The notes beneath the pieces are model-generated. The model was not told the origin of the DNA and ran no database searches. It saw only the letters and a list, made by a program, of their open reading frames with translations. Below are positions 43,336-57,662 of a DNA stretch of 64,000 nt, in pieces (the first letter of the stretch is position 1; each line of letters starts with the position of its first letter). This DNA comes from Plecoglossus altivelis (taxonomy: Eukaryota; Chordata; Actinopteri; Osmeriformes; Plecoglossidae), in contig BROE01000022.1 of NCBI GenBank assembly GCA_036571765.1, forward strand, positions 3,345,037 to 3,409,036, written 5' to 3'. Made by a program: the position numbers and the translations under genes.

Positions 43336-45474
43336 GTCTACAGCAGTCAACAGCAGCATCAGTAGCTTCCTGCAGCTGTTTGAGGGCCAACAGCCCCGCC
43401 CTCATTAAGCTACAGCGTTAATGAGCGGATGAGGAGATTCCCTCTCCTCTCACAGTTCTGTGTTTGAAAACAGACTGTGAGATATCCTAATGAAACATTT
43501 CTGTGTGTTCGTACACTAGTCCAGTGTTGAGAAACAGACAGTGTTGTCAGCAGAGCATGAACACACAGGGTCCTCCTGGTCCCATCACCTCCACCTGCTG
43601 TCCTCTCTGGCTGCATACCTGATGATAATGTCATAGTTACTTTCTCTGCACTGCCTAAGGTGTTTCTTATTGATCGCTAGAAAATCTCTCTTCTTTATGC
43701 GAAATTGAAGTTATCCTAAAGTTTATATTAAAACTGATGGCAACATGATTAGATTGTGACCCGGTTGCCTGTACTGAGTTTGATCCTCAGCTGAGTGAGG
43801 TGAAACAGACTGGAAGCATCCATAGATCATGAGATGGTCATCATGTCAGAATACATTCACACATTGGGGGAGTTGGAGAGCGAGGGCATAAGCAGTGTGT
43901 TTGAATTCAAACCTCCATCTCTCGCACACACAGAATCATAATCTACACACACAATTATAATCTACACACACAATTGTAATGTACACACACTGTATACATA
44001 ATGATAAACTACACAAAAAAATCCTAAACTAGACATATACACAATCATAAATGACATATTCAACCTAGAGCAAACATGGACAATACAATCTTATTCACAC
44101 ATGCAGGCAAAACTCAGAACACAAACACATGCACACAGAGTAACTACACACACCCTTCCCTCGATCCTCTAAATCCAGTGGTGCAACATATCTCCAACTT
44201 GCACACCCGCTTGTAATTAAACACCTCAATGAACAGATAACGAGTTTCCCCATTTGGAAATTTCATTGCCATTCCCATAATTGGATTCCAAATTTAATTA
44301 GCGTTCCTGGGCTAAACAGCAGGTGATTCCAGGGTGAATGCAGACTGTGTGCGATCCATCCAGTTCTCTGACACACACACACAGTGGGAAGAAACACACT
44401 GACCCGCTACTGAACAGATACTGCTTTGGCTTGTTGCTACTGAAGTACCAATCGATAGGACAATAATTCACAATACACTGTTGCTGTGTCATTTTAACAA
44501 GGGTAGATGGAAAATCTTAAATTCTGTCAGTTGTTGAAAATAATTGGACACAGTCCAGGATTAAAAAGGCCTGTTGCCAAGTGGGAACACACAAACTGCA
44601 TTTTCAAGCCTATAACATTTCAACTCAACTATCTCTTCCTTATTCAAACAGTCCTGTGTGCTGTACATTGTCAGTACACACACACACACCTATTCTGATG
44701 GGAAGAATAAAGCTAACAGATGACTCTAGCATTGTCAGTGTTCACTGTACACACAAACATACTTTCTCACATGCACACACACATTCACATACTTACAAAC
44801 AAAATAAACAAAGACATTGAGAGCTACAAATGTCCAACTCAACATTCTCTCCTTTACAATCACACAAAGATTGCATCCTTAACCTTTATCCAACTCTCAG
44901 AAAATCCCATTTGAAACTTCTTGGCAAGGAGTCATTGTTGGCGAATCATCCACAAAAGAGTCAAAGTCTGCCTTTGTCAAAATCTGCCCCCCTGAAAGAA
45001 ACATTAATGTTAGACATTCTTTTAATCTCCAAGGAGCCAAGAGTATTTGTAGAGCTCCACTTTTGGTGGAAAAAACGGCCTTGGAGTTGATGGCTTGAAG
45101 TGATTAGGACAACAAATGATCTAAAAGTGCCTTGAGGACAAACAAGGAGGGAAAACGACTCCGTCCAAGTTAGTCCAGAGTACAGCAGAGATCAGGCTGA
45201 TCAAACCAAAACATGATCTAGGAGCGGAGACAAGCACTGGAGACATTCAGAGAGCCTGTAATTCGTTTAGGGAGTCAAAGGAGAAACACACACACACACA
45301 CACATACTAATTCCAGAAGATGTCTTTCTAGTCCTGAGGTCTGGGGGTCTAGTTCTTCTGAACTAACTAATTGATATCTAGGGCCGTTCAGTGAGGATGA
45401 GAAGGATGGTCACTTGGTTAAAGGCCAACGCTTGGCCTCTGTAAGAACCACAACGAGCAGCCAGTCAGGCTGCA
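43336..45474. other. Upstream flank, segment 2
   Basis: No recognisable gene. An ATCTACACACACAATTATA-type short array lies at 43,925-44,000, a candidate regulatory block at 44,200-44,330, and short CA runs near 44,680 and 45,287. Confidence 0.7.
44200..44330. promoter_or_regulatory. Candidate conserved non-coding element
   Basis: Repeat-free block with CTTGTAATTAAACACC, CCCATAATTGGATTCC and AAATTTAATTAGCG; a cluster of homeodomain-type cores. Conservation is untested. Confidence 0.25.
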
Positions 45475-46028
45475 TGCCTCCATGCTGCATGTCTCCATGC
45501 TGCATGTCTCCTTGCTGCATGTCTCCATGCTGCATGTCTCCATGCTGCATGCCTCCTTGCTGCATGTCTCCATGCTGCATGTCTCCATGCAGCATGCCTC
45601 CTTGCTGCATGTCTCCTTGCTGCATGTCTCCTTGCTGCATGTCTCCTTGCTGCATGTCTCCTTGCTGCATGTCTCCTTGCTGCATGTCTCCGTGCTGCAT
45701 GTCTCCATTCTGCATGCCTCCCTGCTGCATGCCTCCCTGCTGCATGCCTCCCTGCTGCATGTCTCCTTGCTGCATGTCTCCTTGCTGCATGTCTCCTTGC
45801 TGCATGTCTCCATTCTGCATGCCTCCCTGCTGCATGCCTCCCTGCTGCATGTCTCCATTCTGCATGCCTCCCTGCTGCATGCCTCCCTGCTGCATGCCTC
45901 CCTGCTGCATGTCTCCATGCTGCATGTCTCCATGCTGCATGTCTCCTTGCTGCATGTCTCCATGCTGCATGCCTCCTTGCTGCATGTCTCCATGCTGCAT
46001 GTCTCCTTGCTGCATGCCTCCATGCTGC
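45475..46028. repeat. 15-bp minisatellite, about 37 copies, open on both strands
   Basis: Unit CATGTCTCCTTGCTG with CATGCCTCC, CCATGC, CCATTC and CCCTGC variants. Period 15 gives pentapeptide repeats (for example MSPCC, or MQQGD on the other strand), so four frames of about 200 codons stay open. No signal supports translation. Confidence 0.97.
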
Positions 46029-47650
46029 AGCACAGCCTGAAGTCTGAAGGGGAATTCCAGTGTTGGCTGAAGTGGAAAATCAGAATTACTTCACATTCTG
46101 TTTGCTCATCATTGAGAAGTGAACCAGTTCACCGCTCATCTGTACTATGTGCATGAAAGAAACCTTTTAATTTGTTTAAATAAATGAGGTAACTATTATA
46201 GCCATAAAAAATAACCATGATTTGTAAAGATTAGACCATTTAACAATAAGAAGATAAGGAGTTTTCTATTTTTGGAAAACATGATTTCAGATTTATCAAA
46301 TTGTATACAGTTGCTATGCTCCTACTGTTACTGTTGCATTTTGAAGAATGCTTGGTCCAACCACCTTTCATCTCCTCTCCTCCTTCCCCTCCACCCCTCT
46401 ACATCACCCTCCTCCTCCTCTCCCTCCACCCCTCTATCTCCTCCTTCCCCTCCACCAGTCTACATCGCCCTCCTCCACCCTAGTGAAGAGGAGTTTATGT
46501 TGTGTAGGGCAGTGGAAACACATAAAACACTCAACATCAGTATAACTGCATGGAGTCACAGTTTATGCACCATTCATGAGTACACAGTTTTGAGCTTCAC
46601 TTCAAGTCAAGAACCTTTCATAAAATGAACTTAATCAAAAATGTCTAGTCAATCTGCACAACTATTTTGCCGTGAGCAGAAACCTATATTTCCCCCTCCA
46701 ATTCCTGCGAATCTCTCTTACAGTTAACTTGTCAGACAGTCTGTGGCCTCTGGCAAAGTTGGAATTACTTTCAAGTGACTTTGTTCCATCACTGTTATCA
46801 CCTTAGCCTAAACTTGTCTGAAATCTACACGGCAGAGGCAGGGGGAAGGCGAGTATTGATTAGTGTGCTTCTCTGTGGGCCCTGAGGTGAACAGGAGAGA
46901 CCTGTGGTGGGATGATGCAGGTACAGAAGGACAAAGAAATAAAGTCAAATGCTGTTCTGATGTGGATATTCTCTCAGCACACTTAATGTTGTCTGAGGGG
47001 GGAAGATACCTCTCTTGAAGGATGGAGACAATAAAAAAGAATCCAAGTTTATTATGTCTCAGGAAATAGACTGGTAGTTCCTGTGGGCTAGAAGACATGC
47101 ATTTGATGCTGGTAAACACCTGTGCAGTTGGATGTGTAGATGTGAATGCACAATGAGGGTTCCTGGAACGTTATATGACTGTTATCAAGGAATTATACCT
47201 TTTAATTCCATGGACATTTAAGTATTGTAAGTGGAAAAATTGCTAACTTTTATTGTTCAGTGAATGCAGTAATGCCTGCCATAGACACATTTATACACAT
47301 ATTCCTTTCGAAGTGCCCTGTTCCCCATGCAATCTCACACATACACACACACACAACCACACACTTGAACACAACGGCGCACACACAACCTGCCCCCACC
47401 ACTGCTCTCCATGAAGGCTGGAATGAGACTGCCATATGCCTGCCTAGATTATGAGCTGTGGAGTTTTATGAGGAAGGTGAATGTGGGATCTATGACCCAC
47501 GGCTGAACCTGTTCCCCTTCTGCTGCCTGTCACATCCTGTTGGTTGTGTTTGGCTCTCTGGGCCACCGTAGGGAGAACGTACATGTGCGGTTCCCACGTG
47601 TGTGACACTAACAGATGTGGCTCACAATCTTGGCATGACAGAGGACTGAG

Positions 47651-47685
<35 letters not shown>

Positions 47686-47930
47686 TGCAGTTTGTCTGAG
47701 GCTTGCCCTAGGCAGGAGTCAGTGACCTCCTGTCATCACTGTTGACAGGACTGATGGATGTGGAGGGGAGTTGTGACCTCTTGTGAACACTGTCAACCGC
47801 TGTTGCATCAGCTTACATACCTACATTCTGAACGATCATGTGATCACGTGTTTTTGCTTTTCAATTTCACTTCAGATTCATAACTTTAGCTACATGCTCC
47901 TCAGAGCACCAGCAGTGGACCTGGACTCTC
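46029..47930. other. Upstream flank, segment 3
   Basis: No recognisable gene. Contains a short CCTCCACCCCTC-type pyrimidine patch (46,370-46,475), a CA-rich patch near 47,338-47,390 and (GT)n at 47,652-47,682. Confidence 0.7.
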
Positions 47931-48228
47931 CACCCCTCTCCTGGTCCTGGAAGGTGGCCTTCCGTCCTGAGTCTCCACCCCTCTCCTGGTCCTGGAAGGT
48001 TGCCTTCTGTCCTGAGTCTTCACCCCTCTCCTGGTCCTGGAAGGTGGCCTTCCGTCCTGAGTCTTCACCCCTCTCCTGGTCCTGGAAGGTGCCCTTCCGT
48101 CCTGAGTCTTCACCCCTCTCCTGGTCCTGGAAGGTGGCCTTCCGTCCTGAGTCTTCACCCCTCTCCTGGTCCTGGAAGGTGGCCTTCCGTCCTGAGTCTT
48201 CACCCCTCTCCTGGTCCTGGAGGGTGGA
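47931..48228. repeat. 45-bp minisatellite, 6.6 copies
   Basis: Copies start at 47,931, 47,976, 48,021, 48,066, 48,111, 48,156 and 48,201 (partial). Unit contains CACCCCTCTCCTGGTCCTGG and TTCCGTCCTGAGTCT. Period 45 keeps both strands open. Confidence 0.97.
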
Positions 48229-48499
48229 GAACCCTCAGAGACCTTCGTTCATCACGGGAGCTGCACTGGAATGACCCTGGAGGAATGTAAGGGTGAGCAG
48301 AGAGAGCCAGCAGCATGTAACATTAGCACACATTAGCGGCTATGCTAATCAGTGTTTTTGTGAGCAGGAAACTCAGGCTGGCAGAGGAGTTCCTGCCCCC
48401 CTCGCTGATGCACCCTGGTACCCTGCTAATGGTGGCTCATCTGCTGGTGAGGCGTAATTGGGTTCCGGCGGCGTAAACACCACGGGAGAATGAACCTCA

Positions 48500-48735
48500 G
48501 AGGGGGGGAGTGAGAGCAGGGAGGGGGAGGGAGAGGCAGGGAGGGAGAGGGAGATAGGGATAGAGGGAGGAAGAGGGAGGGAGAGGGAGATAGGGATGGA
48601 GGGAAGGAGAGGAGGGTAGGGAGGGAGAGGGAGAGGCAGGGAGGGAGAGGGAGATAGGGATAGAGGCAAGGAGAGGATAGGGAGTGAGAGCCAGGGAGGG
48701 AGAGAGAGGGAGATAGGGATAGAGGGAGGAGGAAC
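48500..48735. repeat. GGGAGGGAGAGGGAGATAGG purine minisatellite
   Basis: Irregular purine array with repeated GAGATAGGGATAGAGGGAGG units. Confidence 0.92.
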
Positions 48736-49439
48736 CGCAGGGAGTTTGTTAGAGAGAGGTATGTGTAGTGGGGTGGTGGGAGGGGGTTTGATAGGGCTAT
48801 TGAATGTTGTGAATGTATGTTCTGAATCTGTATATGTATGAAAGACCATGGTTTAGTTTCATTATGTTAATTGAGAAATAAATGGAGTGTATGTAATACA
48901 TTCATAATTAAATGCGTGATTCTGTCAGATGGAAATAGGGATGTCAGACCATTGGAGGCCAGTGAGTCCTTTCATGATCCACACATCATGCAAACATCAT
49001 TACAGGAAACTTCTAGCTTTGCTGTGCACAACATGCTAATGATGAGCTAACCGGTTTGAGCTGGAAATTTCCCTTTTCTTTGTTTTCATAAATTAATTGC
49101 TGGTGCTCAGTAAAGGGTATTGATTTCAGTCCAAACTCTTACATAGTTTGAAACTGTCCGACAACCATTTACTCAATTGATTATAGTATTGTGCTGTTGT
49201 TGGTGTGTCAGATCCAACTTAGTCTCTGCAGACTGGGTCTGTGGACCAAACTGGAATCTGTTGGAAGAGAACTGCTGCTTTCTGGATCATTGGTGAAAAG
49301 TATAATTATGCTGGTGCCCATCTGGAGGAGAAGTGGAGCTTGTCTCTGTGAGGTAAATACACCAGTCACTGTCAGAGTTAGATGGAAAACAAACACTATT
49401 TGGAATGCTGTTCTCCGGTGTGAAGTACAGCATGCACTT

Positions 49440-49560
49440 CAGTGTGTGTGTGTGTGTGTGTGTGCGTGTGTGTGTGTATGCGTGCGTGCGTGCATGTGCG
49501 TGTGTGGGTGTGTGCGTGTGTGTGCGTGTGTGTGTGGGTGTGTGTGTTTGTGTCTGTGTG
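49440..49560. repeat. GT/GCGT compound microsatellite
   Basis: GTGTGTGTGCGTGTGTGTG-type interrupted array. Confidence 0.92.
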
Positions 49561-50279
49561 TGGCTCAGGGTTTCTGTACAGAGCACGCACTTGTTAAAAA
49601 GTTCCACTTTACTGTGGAGAATTGAAAAGCGTTTCCTTCTAGTAATTAACAAAGTGTCTATTCTGGCTTGTGAGTGTGTGTACGCGCGAGTGGAATTGCT
49701 GTCTTGTGTGTACATAAAATGTGTGTGTCAGCCTGCAGCTGTGTGTGTGTGGTCTGAGTGTGACTGGTCTGTACGGCGTATATCTACAGTGAGTCCCAGG
49801 TGTGGGTATATGGGAGTAATCAGACCTCTATTCCCAGAGTTGACAGCTCTTTTACTCCATCTGTCTGAAGTCAGGTCCTTCCCTGACAGACAATATATTT
49901 CCCTGGTGAGCCACAGGGTCAGGCACAGAAAGTTCCTCTCTCAGAAGATAACCAGGGCAGCGCCAAAATGGAACTCTGACTCAAAAAAGAACACATCTTA
50001 TACAACTCTATTTTCTGTCAATTTCCTTCCATCCTTCTTTGCTTGATGCTCTCGTAGAATTGTGATACTACAGAACCATCCTACAAAGATGGAGGAAAAC
50101 GTGCTCCACAGCAGGCGAAAATATTCCCCACGGTGAGAATCCATTTACCTCCCTCATCCTCTCCCAGCCATGGTATTTACACTCTTAATGTTAGATAAAT
50201 TGACTGGTAAAGACTTTGATAGTCCTGGAAAAATTTGAAATAGGTTCAACTTTACAGCTAAATTATAAAAGATGGTTAA

Positions 50280-50410
50280 CAGAAGATGACGGGAGGCAGA
50301 AGATGACGGGAGGCAGGAAATGGCGGGAGGCAGGAAATGACGGGAGGCAGGAGATGACGGGAGGCAGGAGATGACGGGAGGCAGGAGATGACGGGAGGCA
50401 GGAGATGGAA
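50280..50410. repeat. 16-bp minisatellite, about eight copies
   Basis: Unit AGATGACGGGAGGCAG with AGAAGATGAC and AAATGGCGGG variants. Confidence 0.94.
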
Positions 50411-53400
50411 GGAGATGACAGACAAGGAGCATGTCAAAAGTACATTCTTGCTGAGAGGCAGAAGAGCAACAGGAAGAGGGGTATATGAAAGGCAAGTGGG
50501 GGAGAGAGTGATGAAAAACTGAGAGGAATGAAGAGATGATTAGAGAGTTCTTGTAGAAGGTGTCTGCGTTTCAGCAGGTAGACGCTTCACCATGGTGGAG
50601 TGGGGGTTACTAGCCTGGGCAGTAGGAGCACAATGGCAGTGAAAGCTCTTTACAGCTCAGATGGATGGACAGAAGAGCATAAAAACCACAAGGAGCAGCA
50701 GAGGCATGCTGTCAGAGAGGGTCTGCAGTTGGCCTTGGATGTTGATACCCAACAGAAGAGCAGGAATCATTAAAAAGGACATGGCCTCAAGGCTTTAGCT
50801 TCAACTCTTTCACCACTTTCAAATTTTCCTTTCATTTTCAAGCCTTTCATTTTATTGAGCTTGTTTCAGTAGAAGCTCTGAAAGATGGCAGAGAAAGATT
50901 AAGTTCAGTATAACATTTCTGTCAGCTTTATAAGAAAGAAGTGCCCCATCTTGATTGACTGTAAAGAGATGTTATGGCAACACACAGATCTCCCTTTGTA
51001 AATACTACATCAGAGTCGGAATATCACATGCATTCAAATGAGCAGAAATCTTTAACTTGGATTACCATATTACTTTAAATTCTGAGTTTGATTTCAAACT
51101 CTTCCAGTTGGCATAAGAGAGTTTAAGATGAATCTTAATTAACAATGAGATTCCACAACTGACATGAAACTAACATGATACTCATGCACACAGCACACTG
51201 AGACTGAATACTTATCTATCTAAATCCATACCTGAGTTTCCATACCTGAGGTTGACAGAAGTGGAGTGATTGCTTAAAGCTCAAATCGTGACAAAATATT
51301 TCACACTCTTTGACATTTGGGTTCACTCTGCGTTGCCTGGGGCAACACATGAATTCCCAGCCATGGTTCCCACAAGAATATGTGGAAATTGCTTTCTCTG
51401 TATACTTCAGAACGTGATCTGAAGTGTCAAGCACTGTTGTGAAATTCAATGAACCTGTTTCAAATTAATTGTGGCGTGTTAAATATTCATCAGTCATATG
51501 TATGCATGACACATTCCAGTGACAGGGAGATAAGGAAACAACAGCAACCAGTATGGAGGTAGGACTGAGAGTCTAGAGTCTGGAGGCTAGCTCCCTGTAT
51601 AATCAGTTTCCACTCAAACGTGACTGTTTTAATAGCGCATGAGATGTACGAGGTGAATGCAAGCTGTGTTTAATTACAATACATTTGCCAAAATTTTTAT
51701 CAAGTCATAATGTACCAATTTAATTATACCTTTCTTAGCTGACAGACCCTAGACATTTCCCAACAAACTGGCAGCATTGGGATTCTGAACCAACGCATCA
51801 CTAATGCCACAAGTCAATGGACAAACTTTGGGAAAGTTTGGAATGACAACAATGAAAGTTTGGAGTGAGTTTAAGGTGTCAAATAGATTAACCTGAGACT
51901 AGGCTCACCATGAAGATGAACACATTTAGCAACTGACAAAAAAGAAAATGTATAGACCATCATGTAAGACCAAGGAGACAGAGGCAAAGGATGTTTTTTG
52001 TGTGTAAAAAAATACAGAAGCGATGACACCGAGCCAGAGAGATCATAACGTCTTTGCCCAATTCATCCACATAGTTGTGTGCCCCCTGTAAGTGTAATTA
52101 AGACGTCGTTCATTAGTGTAATGGTGTTCTACAAGAGGAAAGGATAAGAATAATGTCTTATCTTGTTGCCAATTATGTTAACTGCATATTTCCCCCCCAA
52201 TGTTGATGGTTTAATTTGTGTTTCAGCTTCCATACTCATTCCTTTCTGCTTGCGTCAACCATGCCCGGGCTCATCTACCGGAGCTGAGGTAGACGCTGTG
52301 GTGAGATGTCTGGTTTATTAGTGCCATCAGGGCAGAGCACCTTGTTTGATACAAGATAACATCTGGAATTGTTACTCCACAACTGAAGGGATATTAGTTA
52401 CAGCTGCAGGATTGACATTTAAATAGTTTTTTATTAAACAATAAACCTGAACATCAGCTGTCAGATGTCAAATAAATTAATTTGTGTTTCAATATGATTG
52501 TGGAACCATTCGTTGAATACTATTCATGAGGAACATGAATCAGATCCATTGTCAGTACACTGTAAACGTTGTTCCCAGGAGTACCCTGCTGGAATGGATG
52601 TCAATCTGAAAGTTGAAGTTATATTTATTTACTTAACTGTAAACAAAAGACATCAACATTAACCAGATTCATACATCTTCATGCTATGTCGTATCCAGGA
52701 ATGATTTGTTGGTGGGTTTGGGGAGAAAGTTCTATCATAGGACAGGTGGATGTTTTGATCCTTACATTCCCCACAGACTACCTCCTCCCCTGTCATCCCC
52801 AAGTATTTCCAGAGTAGCTACGACAGTTGATGAAGACCTCTGTCACGTTTGTCGGTGAGGTTGACTGTGCCATTGCGTGAAATCAACGTTGTGAAATTTT
52901 GTTCAAATCCTTTGTTCAAAACGTTTTTCAACATTGCTATTGTCTTGTCTACTAAGCTACCATGGATCAAGGCTGAAGGCAACAACAATGATGTATATTT
53001 TTGTAAAAAGGTATTTCAAAGAAGAATTTCCTTGATTGATGAGTAGTTGATGAGGATTATATTATAATCTACTGTACTCTATTGTCCTCCACTCTCGTTT
53101 AAGTTACTTTGGCTTTAGAATGTTCAGATATTTATGTAACAAAAATTAATGAGTGAAAATAAAAAGTCCAGGAAAATTGACTTAAGTTCAGTAACAAAGT
53201 ATTTGTACTTCCCATGTCTATCTGGTCTCCACTTTGCTCCAACAGTATACATGTGAAGTCCTTGCTTTGAGACATAACCCTAATACCAGATGCAGAACAT
53301 TTGCATATCAAGAAAATTTCTTCTTTAAGTTTTGTTAATTGACCGTGGAAACCATCAAGATAAAAAAGATAATAATTATAAATTCAAATACTTCGAAAAA

Positions 53401-54101
53401 GTTTGACAGCGTTTGACGTGAAATGCTCGGTACCATATAGCTGAGGTTCTTCTGCGTTGTTGAAAGTGTTGCAATATGAGACATCAAGTTATATTTATTA
53501 CATTACAGGCCAACGTGAAGACGGCAACTCAAAAGGCCACAGGGAGGAGAGAAAGCGTATTGGCATCTTTCTGGAAATCCTCCCACAAAGGAAATCAAAA
53601 CCACAGCACAATTTCCTCGCGTGAGCTTCGATATTTGAAATCAGATACTTGTTTTCAACCGTCACTGTTTTCATATTGATGGTTGGCAGAATGTCAGAGC
53701 AGTATGCCATCATTCTCAGTTAATCAATACATTAGAACATCCTTTTGTTTGACTATGCTATTCTCAATTGCTATTTCTAGCATTGAAGTAGGCCAACTTA
53801 TGTGTGTGGATGTGTGTTGTAAAGCGAATCCACTTATTAGAATATCATGAGAGAACGATTTAATTTCTACATGGTCTCTGTCTTGCTACCAGGCATTTGT
53901 CACTGTTTAGGGTTGAGGAGAAACAGACAAATGGAGGGGCCACATATAGCTTCACTACAGGTAAGGACATCAGTCCGGATCATTTCTTCATCTGTCACTT
54001 TTATGGATTCTTGTCTGGTCTAAATTACTAGCTGGAGCCACGGTGAAATCAAGCCTCAGGGTCTATTTACAGATTCCAACATGATTCATTTGTCTCAGAC
54101 A

Positions 54102-54254
54102 CCTTCCTGTCTTGGTTGCAGCTTCATCCAGAACCTTGCAGAACCTGGGTCCCCTTCCTGTCTTGGTTGCAGCTTCATCCAGAACCTTGCAGAACCAGGA
54201 CCCCCTTCCTGTCTTGGTTGCAGCTTCATCCAGAACCTTGCAGAACCTGGGCCA
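54102..54254. repeat. 51-bp minisatellite, three copies
   Basis: Exact 51-bp steps at 54,102, 54,153 and 54,204, each with CCTTCCTGTCTTGGTTGCAG and CCAGAACCTTGCAGAACC. Only the last few bases of each copy differ. Period 17 codons, open on both strands. Confidence 0.97.
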
Positions 54255-57200
54255 GCTTCCTCCAAGACCTCTGGGGTTTCTGAAAGCACAAGAGGTGATA
54301 TTTGTCATGTCCAAATGTTTTTGTTATTCTATTAACTTGAATTATAAGTTATTATTACTGTAGTCATAAACCAATTGTAAGTGATACCAGCTTGTTCAGC
54401 ATATTGGGTTAAAACACCAGAACACAACCATGACCCAGTTCAACAAGGACAGGATTGGTTTGGATTTTTGTATTATCTTATTTTCCAGTTCCCTGCTGTT
54501 TGCCTCTGTATCATACTGTTATCAGAGCAGGTATGTTGAGGAGTGGATCTGTGATAACACATTCATCTGTATGAAATGCCTTTGGCATTTTGTTTATAGA
54601 GATTGATATAGCAGCTCATATCTTTAAAATTGCAACCAAAATGAGCTGCAAATGTTAAAGCAGTTGAAGAAGCTCAGACAAACTAGTATGCAATTAACAT
54701 TATTGGAATAAAATGACGCTCAGTTATGTGACATGACTAAAACTATCAAGGAATCATATGCTGTAAAATGAGATCATGTTGAATCACCAACACAGTTTAA
54801 TTTATCTGTAATTTATCAGAACTATTTGTTTATTTCAGGAAGGTTCTATGAGTGGCAGAAGTGTTAAATGTCTTGAGGCAACTGGATTGATACAACAGTT
54901 TCTGTTTCCTGTCTGGATTGGCTTTGCTGCAAGAAGGGTTCTGACCAGATCCATCTGCACTGAGGAGGGTGCAGCATCCTGCCTCCTAGAAACCAGCTGG
55001 GCATAAGAAGGTCCACGTTACTGATTACCCATAACTCCAGACCAGCTCCCAGACAGCATGTGAGTAGACAGGCAGAGGTGCATATTGAGAGAGTTTACAC
55101 AATAAAGGTCACATTCACAACACATGCACACCATTGAAGAATGAATCATCTTTCACACGTGAATCTGAGAGCTGGTTATGTTGATTGCATTAGAGACAGA
55201 ACAAAACGACATGGGATTGTCATCAAGCCTCTTGTTCCCTCCTCACTATTGATTCAGGAGGAGAAAAAAGGCACACAGTGATATTGATTAAATCTGGTCC
55301 TAGACCAGTTCTCATGACACGCTTTGAATCAGGAGTCTGGCTGGATATCCTGCTATGTGGGCGTGTCTCTCCCTCCTGCTAATGCAGGAGCAACCACAAG
55401 CTGCCTGCTGTTGCTACCTCTGCGGTACCAAAGGCCTGTGATAGCCCAGGTTGACCTCCAGCCTTTTAAAACACAACACTTCCTGCTGTCAGCAAGCAAG
55501 TCAGAAGAGTTAATGTTTTAAAGAAAATTGATGTTTATGTTGATGCTTCTGCCTTTGTTTGGACCTGCAGAAGCTGGAAAATTCTGTAGGAAGTCTGTAA
55601 ACTAAACACAACATCTAACAAGACTAACAGAATGTAATCATTAAAAACGATTACATTCCAGAGCCAGTGAATATTCTAGATCTATTAAGGACTATATTCT
55701 TCATTGATTATGTGGTTTCTAAACTAAGCAAGGGAACCTATCTTTTATTATCAGGAAGGAAACACATAATGACTTTGGATTGGAGAGCTTTCTATGAGTA
55801 GACACATGCAAGCTACACTCTGTGTCCCTGCTTTGATTGCCTGCAGCATCTGTCTTTGCTCTATACATTATGATGGGAATGGCCATCCCCCTGCCAAGCG
55901 TTTAATGGCCTATGTAATACCATTTAACGATCTTTCACCCAGCCAGACTAATTCTGTCGTGTGTATACTCTCTCACCCAAACGTTAATGCCGTCACACCT
56001 ACTATTCGGCTGTGAGAAGATCAGTGAGTTAGTTAATGACACGCTCCAGGCTCTCGCTGGGGATTGGCTGCCCCCCTACTGCCTCCCCTCCCTCCCTCCC
56101 CCCCCACACTCACACAGTCCACAGTGTGATGCAGGCACCATTCGATAAGAAAGGAAGATTATAATATAAATATGTCTGTCTGCTTGCCTATCCATCTTTA
56201 AAAAAATCAATTTATCTATCCATCTAGTGGATGGATGTACTCCACAGTACTCCAATTATATGAACAAAATAAAACAGTTAACAATAATAAGAAGAGACAA
56301 ATCCTCAAATCTGTTTACTGTCATTGGCTCTCATTGGTTTTAACCTGAGATCTCAATACAGTCGTGATATCTTTGTCTATTGACGTCTGGCTGGCTCAGA
56401 AGGTCAGGATGGGCGGAACAGCAAAACCAGAAAATACTGGACTTCCTGTCAGATGGACTCTTGTGTCTATTTCCAGTTCACAGAATCCTCTCTGCTTTAT
56501 GTCTACACAGACAATGCCAGATTATTTTTATCATGTCAGCATGAAACAGCATGATCTGCAGAGTACTGACATGTCAAAGTACAGCATTAGGTACTGATGT
56601 TATACACCTCAGTGAGGACTGACTGACACTAACTAGAAACAGTGGTGACAGAGAAAACTGCTGACCCCAAAAACATATTTCTACAGGAACTTCCACAAGA
56701 GCAAAACTTTAGTGAGAGATCCGCCCTCCTTGAACACAGGACTCTGTTGCTATGGAGCTTCAGAGGCATGGTCATGGTTACAACCTCACCACGGTAACAA
56801 GGGAGAGAGCTGAAGCTATGTGAGTGAGTTAGTCATAGCTGGTGCTCTTCACACATTCTTGGAGAGCAGGCAAATATTTGCTGTATGTTTAACATCATGG
56901 TGATTTGTGCGACTATTCTGTGTCATTGGTTGGGGGAAAAAAACATAAACCTTTCACTCCTGATCAAAACTCCCTAGTTGAAACCTTTCAAATTCACCAC
57001 AGCCAAGGTTCGATTGTGTGTAAATGAACATATCTTCTTGTCTGAACATGAGCGGTGCTCCAAATCTTCCTTAATGAGGTAGCTTGCCTGGTGCTGGTTA
57101 ACAACGTCTCTCAGACACTCTTCACCTCTCAACCCTTCAGCCTGCAGCAGCACAGACCAGGAAACATGACGTGCATCAGTACAGAAGGGCATCCTGCTCT

Positions 57201-57660
57201 CCCTCTGTGTTTCATGTTTGTGTAATTCTGTGTGCATGTGCTCAGCAGGTGTTCTCCCTCTGTTCTCCCTCTTTTCCTGTGATGAACTCTGCTCATTTGG
57301 GATGACTGATGCCCTCATCCCCTCCCTCCCTGTATCAGAGTCTGCATAACAACCACCTTCTTTGCTCTTGCTGTCTGCTCAGTTAAATACAGCATCCCTG
57401 CCACCATGTTCATGCCTACTTCTGATTCAGGGGGTTTTCAGTATGATTGAAAGACCTGATTTTGTCTTCACCCACTGTCCACTGGTGCTGCGACCCATCT
57501 TGAGATCACTGCACTGTGTACTGTGTTTCTGTGGAAAACAAGAGGAAAATCTAGTATAATAAAAACACTGATCACAGCTGGAAACACACACAGATCTGAG
57601 ACTCCTCTGGGATTATGCCAATGCCTCATTGAATAAATACATCCAAACTACCTGCTAGCT
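54255..57660. other. Upstream flank, segment 5
   Basis: No recognisable gene, transposon or array apart from a short C/T-rich run at 56,070-56,115. Confidence 0.65.
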
Positions 57661-57662
57661 GT

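Larger units (their letters stand above)
48736..54101. other. Upstream flank, segment 4
   Basis: No recognisable gene. Includes a GT/GCGT array (49,440-49,560) and a 16-bp array (50,280-50,410). From 50,411 to 54,101 it is AT-rich unique sequence with only short chance frames. Confidence 0.7.

Noticed and set aside
45410..46156. Four overlapping frames of 200-224 codons on both strands
   Set aside because: All are translations of one 15-bp tandem unit without stop codons; there is no unique coding sequence, and the same pattern arises from any stop-free unit with a period divisible by three.
47783..48290. Frames of 163, 100 and 96 codons
   Set aside because: Produced by the 45-bp minisatellite (15 codons per unit); open on both strands.
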